From an uncultured Alphaproteobacteria bacterium (GTDB taxonomy: Bacteria > Pseudomonadota > Alphaproteobacteria > Micropepsales > Micropepsaceae), in assembly GCA_903862715.1 (NCBI GenBank), contig CAIOYY010000057.1, forward strand, positions 1 through 64,000: a stretch of 64,000 bases of DNA, read 5' to 3'. Positions 59,148 through 64,000 of this stretch are shown here, piece by piece; position 1 is the first letter of the stretch, and each line of letters begins with the position of its first letter. The notes beneath the pieces were generated by a model. It saw only the letters and a program-made list of their open reading frames with translations. It searched no databases and was not told the DNA's origin. The translations under genes and the position numbers were made by a program.

Positions 59148-60125
59148 TCAGGCGTTACCCGATCCTAAGTTGAAAACGCGAAACGGCCTTAGCTCTCCCT
59201 GCGCCACTTCGGCGAGCGCGACCGGCTCGCCTTTGGTCGTGGAAAGAAAGACCGTGAGGCCTTGTATGTCCGTCCCGTCACCGGCAGTCCCGGATATGTC
59301 TCTCGCTTCCGTGAGCCGGGCAAATTGCGCGGCGCGGATGAGAATAGGATTGCCGCTACGGAGACGCACCGAGTCCGGGTCGCTTACGGCCAGAGCCGGG
59401 ATGTCGTCCAGCGCGGTCGCAATTGGCCTTAGGTGCTCCAAAGCGGCGGCACTATGGCCCAAGGCCTCCAGTGTTTCCAGCGAAATTGCCGTTTCCGCTG
59501 AGAAAGAACCGACCTTAAGGCGCCTTAACGATGTGACATGGGCGACGGTCCCGAGGGCGAGGGCGATGTCGCGGACCCAGGCCCGGACATAGGAACCCTT
59601 GCCGCAATCCATCTCGAAGACGGCGTGGTCGGTGTCCGGCATCTCGGTCAGGGCCGCCTGCCGGACCGAGATCGTCCGCGGCTCCAGGGCGAATTCTTCA
59701 CCCTCGCGGGCAAGATCATAGGCCCTGGCGCCATCGACCTTGATGGCCGAAAAACGGGGGGGAACCTGTGTTATTTCGCCAATAAAGTCAGGAAGAACGG
59801 CCAGAATCGCCTCTCGCGTAGGGCGATGGTCGGAGGAAGCCACCGGCGTTCCTTCGGTATCGTCCGTGGTGGTCGCGGTCCCCCAGCAGGCGGTGAAGCG
59901 GTAGCGTTTTTCGCCGTCCATCACATAGGGGACGGTCTTGGTAGCTTCGCCCAGCGCGACGGCCAGGACCCCGGTCGCCAGCGGGTCGAGTGTTCCGGCG
60001 TGTCCGGCCTTCTGGGCATCGAACACCCGGCGGACCCGGCTGACCGCCTGCGTGGAGGTTACACCTTCAGGCTTGTCGAGTACGACCCAGCCGTGAACCG
60101 GCGTGCCCTTTTTCCTACGTCCCAT
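59148..60125 (-). CDS. truB: tRNA pseudouridine(55) synthase
   Basis: 325 residues: MGRRKKGTPVHGWVVLDKPE, GVTSTQAVSRVRRVFDA and GHAGTLDPLATGVLAVALGE with the catalytic Asp (about residue 47). The C-terminal domain follows. It converts U55 in the T-loop of tRNAs. ATG at 60125 overlaps rbfA by 11 bases; upstream in-frame extension to 60251 overlaps rbfA too far to be used. Confidence 0.97.
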   Translation of the reverse strand: MGRRKKGTPVHGWVVLDKPEGVTSTQAVSRVRRVFDAQKAGHAGTLDPLATGVLAVALGEATKTVPYVMDGEKRYRFTACWGTATTTDDTEGTPVASSDHRPTREAILAVLPDFIGEITQVPPRFSAIKVDGARAYDLAREGEEFALEPRTISVRQAALTEMPDTDHAVFEMDCGKGSYVRAWVRDIALALGTVAHVTSLRRLKVGSFSAETAISLETLEALGHSAAALEHLRPIATALDDIPALAVSDPDSVRLRSGNPILIRAAQFARLTEARDISGTAGDGTDIQGLTVFLSTTKGEPVALAEVAQGELRPFRVFNLGSGNA

Positions 60126-60579
60126 CGCCGCCGCTTTCATCGTCTGAAGCGGCATCGGTATCGTCATGTCTCTGCAGGTCGCGGGCGACTTTTTCGGAGC
60201 GCAGAATACCCGCAATGCGCTCGGCCTCGGCGAAGGTCTTGTCTTCGACAAATCTAAGATCGGGCGTGAATTTCATTTCGATGCGGCGGCCCAGCTGACC
60301 GCGCAGAAAACTGTGGTGGCGATTGAGCGCCTTTACGATGGCGTCGGCATTCTTGCCGCCCAGGGGTTCCACGAAGGCCGTCGCGTGGCGCATGTCGGGC
60401 GACGGCCTGACTTCGGTGACGGTGACGGAGACGCCGTCGAGATCGGGGTCGCGGATTTCATCTGCCCGCAGAATTTCCGAAAGCGCATGGCGCAGCATTT
60501 CGCCAACGCGCAATTGGCGTTGCGAGGGGCCTTTGCTGTTCGGCCCCCTGTTGCTGGAAGGGCGTTTACCCGTTGCCAT
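60115..60579 (-). CDS. rbfA: Ribosome-binding factor A
   Basis: 154 residues of KH-like fold: QRQLRVGEMLRHALSEILR, DPDLDGVSVTVTEVRPSPDM, and LNRHHSFLRGQLGRRIEMKF, TPDLRFVEDKT. It binds immature 30S subunits under cold conditions. The lysine/arginine/serine-rich N-terminus (ATGKRPSSNRGPNSKGPS) and acidic tail are typical alpha features. It follows the YcxB-like genes instead of infB directly. Confidence 0.95.
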   Translation of the reverse strand: MATGKRPSSNRGPNSKGPSQRQLRVGEMLRHALSEILRADEIRDPDLDGVSVTVTEVRPSPDMRHATAFVEPLGGKNADAIVKALNRHHSFLRGQLGRRIEMKFTPDLRFVEDKTFAEAERIAGILRSEKVARDLQRHDDTDAASDDESGGDGT

Positions 60580-60588
60580 ACCCGCTCC

Positions 60589-61119
60589 TTACGCGCCGCC
60601 GAGACGCGAACGCACAATGATCGCAAACCGCGATGCTTCCTCTTTCGACGAGAAACACCGCTTGGGAACGATAATGGCCTGCGCCGCGTCAGTATGAAGA
60701 ATCAGATGCGTGTCGGTTTCATTGAGCGACAGAAACGCGGCCCAGCGAAAATGCGACGTGGAATTCTGGCTGGCGATATGAAGACCATCCGGCGCGGCGG
60801 TAACCGTATAACTGCCGAGAAGAAGGCCCCGCGAATCGGCGCGCGGCCGGACGCGCCGGCGCCCGAATACGTTGAGAACCAGAAGGAAGAACAAAAGCCC
60901 CGCAATAGAGGCCATGGTTGCCGCGACGGCAAAGGGCACTTCGAAAGAATTATATAGAAAATCTCGGCCGAAGGTGACAGTGAGCCCAAACAGTACCGTC
61001 GCTAGAACCAGCGGAATGCGCGCGGACAGCGCATTCTTATTGACCGGCGCCGGTGACAGCGCGCGCCGGTCTTCCGGAGCGCCTTTCACCTGGACGGAAA
61101 CGCTTTCGCCCTCGAACAT
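60589..61119 (-). CDS. YcxB-like membrane protein, copy 1
   Basis: 176 residues with two membrane helices (about 34-53, IPLVLATVLFGLTVTF, and 62-84, FAVAATMASIAGLLFFLLVL), then a YcxB-like C-terminal domain: LHIASQNSTSHFRWAAFLSL, HLILHTDAAQAIIVPKRCF and SSKEEASRFAIIVRSRLG. The PKR/F + (T)xEE end is the family hallmark. Function unknown. It shares its plan with the gene 4 bases upstream, and both lie inside the infB-rbfA operon. Confidence 0.75.
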   Translation of the reverse strand: MFEGESVSVQVKGAPEDRRALSPAPVNKNALSARIPLVLATVLFGLTVTFGRDFLYNSFEVPFAVAATMASIAGLLFFLLVLNVFGRRRVRPRADSRGLLLGSYTVTAAPDGLHIASQNSTSHFRWAAFLSLNETDTHLILHTDAAQAIIVPKRCFSSKEEASRFAIIVRSRLGGA

Positions 61120-61123
61120 GATG

Positions 61124-61669
61124 TTACCTCTCTCCCGCAGATATGAGCTTCACATGCTGACGAAGGAGCCCGGAAAATGCGGCGGCTTCCGCAGCGGAGC
61201 TAAAGGCGCGCTTCGGCACCAGATAGGCGAGGCCGGGATCCATAAAGAGAAGATAATGGCTGGCGGTTTCCTTCGCCTTCTGAAAAGCCCGCCAGGACAA
61301 ATCGGACTTGGCGTGTGTACTTTGTACCGTCATGCCTTTGGACGAGAAGGTGAAATCCTGCGGTGTAAAAATCGGCGCATCAGGCGCTGCGGAAGGCTGC
61401 CGGACATAGGCATTGATCTTCAACGTCGCCGCCAGCGCCATGGCGAGGACGAAAACACTGATGATGACGCCGAGCAGATAAGGGCCCGTAAATTGCGCGA
61501 ACCAGTAGGGCCCCAGAACAAACGCGACAAAGACCGAGAGGAGAACCGGAATGGCGACAATCGCCATCCCCCGGCGATCCGAAGCGGCATCGCCGATATT
61601 CTGCTGAAAATGCGCCAGATCTTCCGGTGTGTATTGGACACGGATGACGAGCGTATGGTCTTCCGGCAT
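61124..61669 (-). CDS. YcxB-like membrane protein, copy 2
   Basis: 181 residues from ATG 61669 (MPEDHTLVIRVQYTPEDLAH). Membrane helices at about 34-54 and 64-85, then a YcxB-like domain: MTVQSTHAKSDLSWRAFQKA, HYLLFMDPGLAYLVPKRAF and SSAAEAAAFSGLLRQHVK. The N-terminal 30 residues, with YTPEDLAHFQQ, are a full YcxB-type N-terminus that copy 1 lacks. Pairs of such proteins may form a heteromer; that is speculation. Starts 22 bases after infB. Confidence 0.75.
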   Translation of the reverse strand: MPEDHTLVIRVQYTPEDLAHFQQNIGDAASDRRGMAIVAIPVLLSVFVAFVLGPYWFAQFTGPYLLGVIISVFVLAMALAATLKINAYVRQPSAAPDAPIFTPQDFTFSSKGMTVQSTHAKSDLSWRAFQKAKETASHYLLFMDPGLAYLVPKRAFSSAAEAAAFSGLLRQHVKLISAGER

Positions 61670-61691
61670 GGCGCGATCCAGCAGAAATCGA

Positions 61692-64000
61692 CTACAGCGA
61701 ACGCTGAATGGTCTCGACTTCGAAGCACTCGATGACATCGCCCTTCTGGATGTCCTGGTGATTCGTGAAAGCCATGCCGCATTCCTGACCGGTCTGCACT
61801 TCCTTCACTTCATCCTTGAAGCGCTTCAATGTCGAAAGTTCGCCTTCGTGCACGACGACATTGTCGCGGATCAGGCGCACTTTTGCGCCGCGCCGGACAA
61901 GGCCTTCTGTGACGCGGCAACCCGCGACCTTGCCGATTTTCGAAATGTTGAACACTTCGAGAATTTCGGCGTTGCCGAGGAATTTTTCGCGCGTTTCGGG
62001 CGCGAGCATTCCGCTGAGGACCGCTTTGATGTCGTCGACGATATTATAAATGATGTTGTAATAGCGAATTTCCACGCCGTCGCGGCGGGCGCGATCACGC
62101 GCCTGCGCATTGGCGCGAACATTGAACCCAAGAATCGCAGCGCCCGACGCCTGGGCGAGGATAACATCGGATTCGGTGATGCCGCCGGCACCCGCATGCA
62201 ACACCTGCGCCGCCACTTCGCCGGTGCCGAGCTTATCGAGCGCACCCGCAATGGCTTCCACGGAGCCCTGCACGTCGCCTTTGATGACGAGCGGCAGAAG
62301 GCGGCGTTCGCCGTCCTTCCTGTTCTGCAGCAGCTGATCGAGCGTGACGCGGGAAATATTTGTATGACGCGATTCACGGCGCTTGCGGGCGCGATATTCG
62401 GTGACTTCGCGGGCGCGCGCTTCGGAATCGACGACGACAAAATCGTCGCCTGCTTCCGGCGCACCGGAGAGGCCCAGCACTTCCACCGGCTCTGCCGGAC
62501 CTGCAATGCTGACCTGTTCGCCGCGTTCGTTCATCAGCGCGCGGACACGGCCCCATTCGGAGCCCGCAACGATGATGTCGCCCGCTTTCAAAGACCCGCG
62601 CTGCACGAGAACCGTAGCGACGGGACCACGACCCTTGTCCAGCTTCGCTTCGACGACCGCGCCTTCGGCGGAACGGTTCGGATTGGCTTTGAGATCAAGA
62701 AGCTCGGCCTGAAGGAGAATAAGATCTTCGAGCTTGTCGAGGCCCGTGCCTTTGATCGCCGAAACTTCGACCGTCAGCACATCACCGCCCAGATCTTCGA
62801 CCTGGATCTCATGCTGCAGCAATTCGGTTTTCACGCGGTTCGGATTGGCCGACGGCTTATCCATCTTGTTGATCGCAATGATCATCGGAACGCCTGCCGC
62901 TTTGGCATGCATGATCGCTTCGACGGTTTGAGGCATGACGCCGTCATCGGCCGCGACCACGAGAATGACGATATCGGTCACTTTCGCGCCGCGCGCGCGC
63001 ATGGCCGTAAAGGCGGCATGGCCCGGCGTGTCGAGGAAGGTAATCTTGGCGCCGGAGCGCAAATGCACCTGATAGGCGCCGATATGCTGCGTAATGCCGC
63101 CCGCTTCGCCCGACGTAACGTCGGTCTTGCGCAAGGCGTCGAGCAGCGAGGTTTTGCCATGGTCGACATGGCCCATCACGGTCACGATGGGCGCGCGGGA
63201 TTCGAGATGCTCGCTCTCGTCCACATCGCCGCGCAAGCCTTCCAGCACGTCGGATTCGGCAACGCGCTTCACGGAATGACCGAGTTCGGTCGCGACCAAT
63301 TCGGCGGTGTCGGCATCGATGATGTCGTTCACGGTGACCATCATGCCGCTTTTCATCAGCACTTTGATGACTTCTACGCCGCGCTTGGCCATGCGGTTGG
63401 CGAGTTCGGCAACCGTGATCGTTTCCGGGACAATGATTTCGCGGGGACCTGCGGGCAATGCCGCCGGCTGCTGGCGATGGGCCCGATTGAGCTGACGGCG
63501 GAACGAGGCGACCGAACGCATACGGTCTTCATCGCCCGACAGCGCGCGCGTAATGGTGAGCTTGCCGGAGCGGCGTCCGCCCGGTGTGACTTTGCGGGCC
63601 GGCGGCGGCGCCTTTGCGGGGCCTTTGCCTTTTTTCGCAACAGCCTCGTCGTCTTCCTCGGCGACGATCTTGCGCTTGATGCCCGGCGTTGCTTCTACAG
63701 GAGCAGCCTCGACAATTTCTTTCGGTTTTTCGAGCCGGCGCGCAGCTTCCAGTTCCGCTCTGCGGCGGGTTTCGTCTTCGGCCGCCTTGCGGCGGGCGGC
63801 GGCTTCACGCTCAACCTTCAACCGCTCATCTTCGATGGCGCGACGCGCCGCATCGATTTCGGCCTGCTTGCGCGCTTCGACTTCGGCATATTTCGCATCG
63901 GTCAGCGCGCGGGTACGGGATTCCTTTTCCTCGGCCGTCAATTCGCGCAGCACCACGCCGCCACGCGCCTGATTGCGGGATGGGACTTCGGGAGCGCGAC
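61692..64000 (-). CDS. infB: Translation initiation factor IF-2 (N-terminus beyond window)
   Basis: At least 769 residues are read; the frame is open to the window edge ([20 protein letters not shown]), so the first codon is outside. A K/E/R/A-rich charged region is followed by an IF2_N module ([20 protein letters not shown]) and the G domain: [41 protein letters not shown]. Domains II-IV end in [20 protein letters not shown]. It places fMet-tRNA on the 30S subunit with GTP. Followed by two YcxB-like genes, then rbfA and truB. Confidence 0.98.
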   Translation of the reverse strand, partial: RAPEVPSRNQARGGVVLRELTAEEKESRTRALTDAKYAEVEARKQAEIDAARRAIEDERLKVEREAAARRKAAEDETRRRAELEAARRLEKPKEIVEAAPVEATPGIKRKIVAEEDDEAVAKKGKGPAKAPPPARKVTPGGRRSGKLTITRALSGDEDRMRSVASFRRQLNRAHRQQPAALPAGPREIIVPETITVAELANRMAKRGVEVIKVLMKSGMMVTVNDIIDADTAELVATELGHSVKRVAESDVLEGLRGDVDESEHLESRAPIVTVMGHVDHGKTSLLDALRKTDVTSGEAGGITQHIGAYQVHLRSGAKITFLDTPGHAAFTAMRARGAKVTDIVILVVAADDGVMPQTVEAIMHAKAAGVPMIIAINKMDKPSANPNRVKTELLQHEIQVEDLGGDVLTVEVSAIKGTGLDKLEDLILLQAELLDLKANPNRSAEGAVVEAKLDKGRGPVATVLVQRGSLKAGDIIVAGSEWGRVRALMNERGEQVSIAGPAEPVEVLGLSGAPEAGDDFVVVDSEARAREVTEYRARKRRESRHTNISRVTLDQLLQNRKDGERRLLPLVIKGDVQGSVEAIAGALDKLGTGEVAAQVLHAGAGGITESDVILAQASGAAILGFNVRANAQARDRARRDGVEIRYYNIIYNIVDDIKAVLSGMLAPETREKFLGNAEILEVFNISKIGKVAGCRVTEGLVRRGAKVRLIRDNVVVHEGELSTLKRFKDEVKEVQTGQECGMAFTNHQDIQKGDVIECFEVETIQRSL

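Overview
The window is GC-rich DNA (roughly 60 % by eye) of alphaproteobacterial type. Support comes from gene orders typical of that class: obgE-proB-proA-nadD-rsfS-rlmH, gpmI-envC-ctpA-yibQ-rppH, and a run nfuA ... tsaB-rimI-fur-plsC ... miaB-phoH-ybeY-corC-lnt-XRE. Further support is a cysteine-poor DksA, an alpha-type Fur/Mur, an Rsm22-like protein and a zf-CHCC protein. The genus cannot be fixed from sequence alone. Nearly all DNA is chromosomal housekeeping, densely packed, with many 4-bp ATGA overlaps.

Layout. 1-4.6 kb is the edge of a surface-polysaccharide locus: a 5'-truncated tyrosine-kinase (Wzc/ExoP type) gene abutting what looks like an IS end, an unknown membrane-anchored protein, an O-antigen ligase/polymerase, a UDP-glucuronate-epimerase-like enzyme and a tyrosine-phosphatase-like protein. 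Between ligase and epimerase lies a candidate small RNA with its own near-consensus promoter, two C-rich hairpin loops and a strong terminator. 4.7-12.0 kb carries rplU-rpmA, an acetyltransferase, obgE, proline synthesis (proB, proA), nadD, rsfS, rlmH and dksA. 12.1-17.9 kb (minus) is the gpmI-envC-ctpA-yibQ-rppH operon. 18.2-23.6 kb (mostly plus) holds a methyltransferase, a CMD-family protein, an esterase, gluQ, a DUF885 peptidase and hisE.

23.7-36.7 kb (minus) is the long RNA-modification/envelope cluster, interrupted by a tandem pair of exported GlcG/HbpS-like proteins on the plus strand. 36.8-43.6 kb has a tiny entericidin-like lipoprotein, mutS, the malic enzyme maeB, a beta-hydroxyacid dehydrogenase and an FMN reductase. 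43.8-47.1 kb is dnaK-dnaJ behind a sigma32-type promoter. 47.1-51.1 kb holds an odd repeat cluster, two family-25 glycosyltransferases and a GTP-type PEP carboxykinase. 51.5-56.3 kb has moeB, polA (with an apparently dead proofreading site), a zf-CHCC protein, a cobalamin adenosyltransferase and a small membrane protein. 56.5-64 kb (minus) is infB (cut by the window end), two YcxB-like membrane proteins, rbfA, truB, rpsO and pnp.

The strongest candidates for something new are the C-loop small RNA at about 2815-2961, the degenerate Pol I exonuclease, the paralogous gene pairs inserted in otherwise conserved operons, and the ATGCTGCGC repeat cluster after dnaJ. I found no tRNA, rRNA, CRISPR array, complete insertion sequence or prophage.
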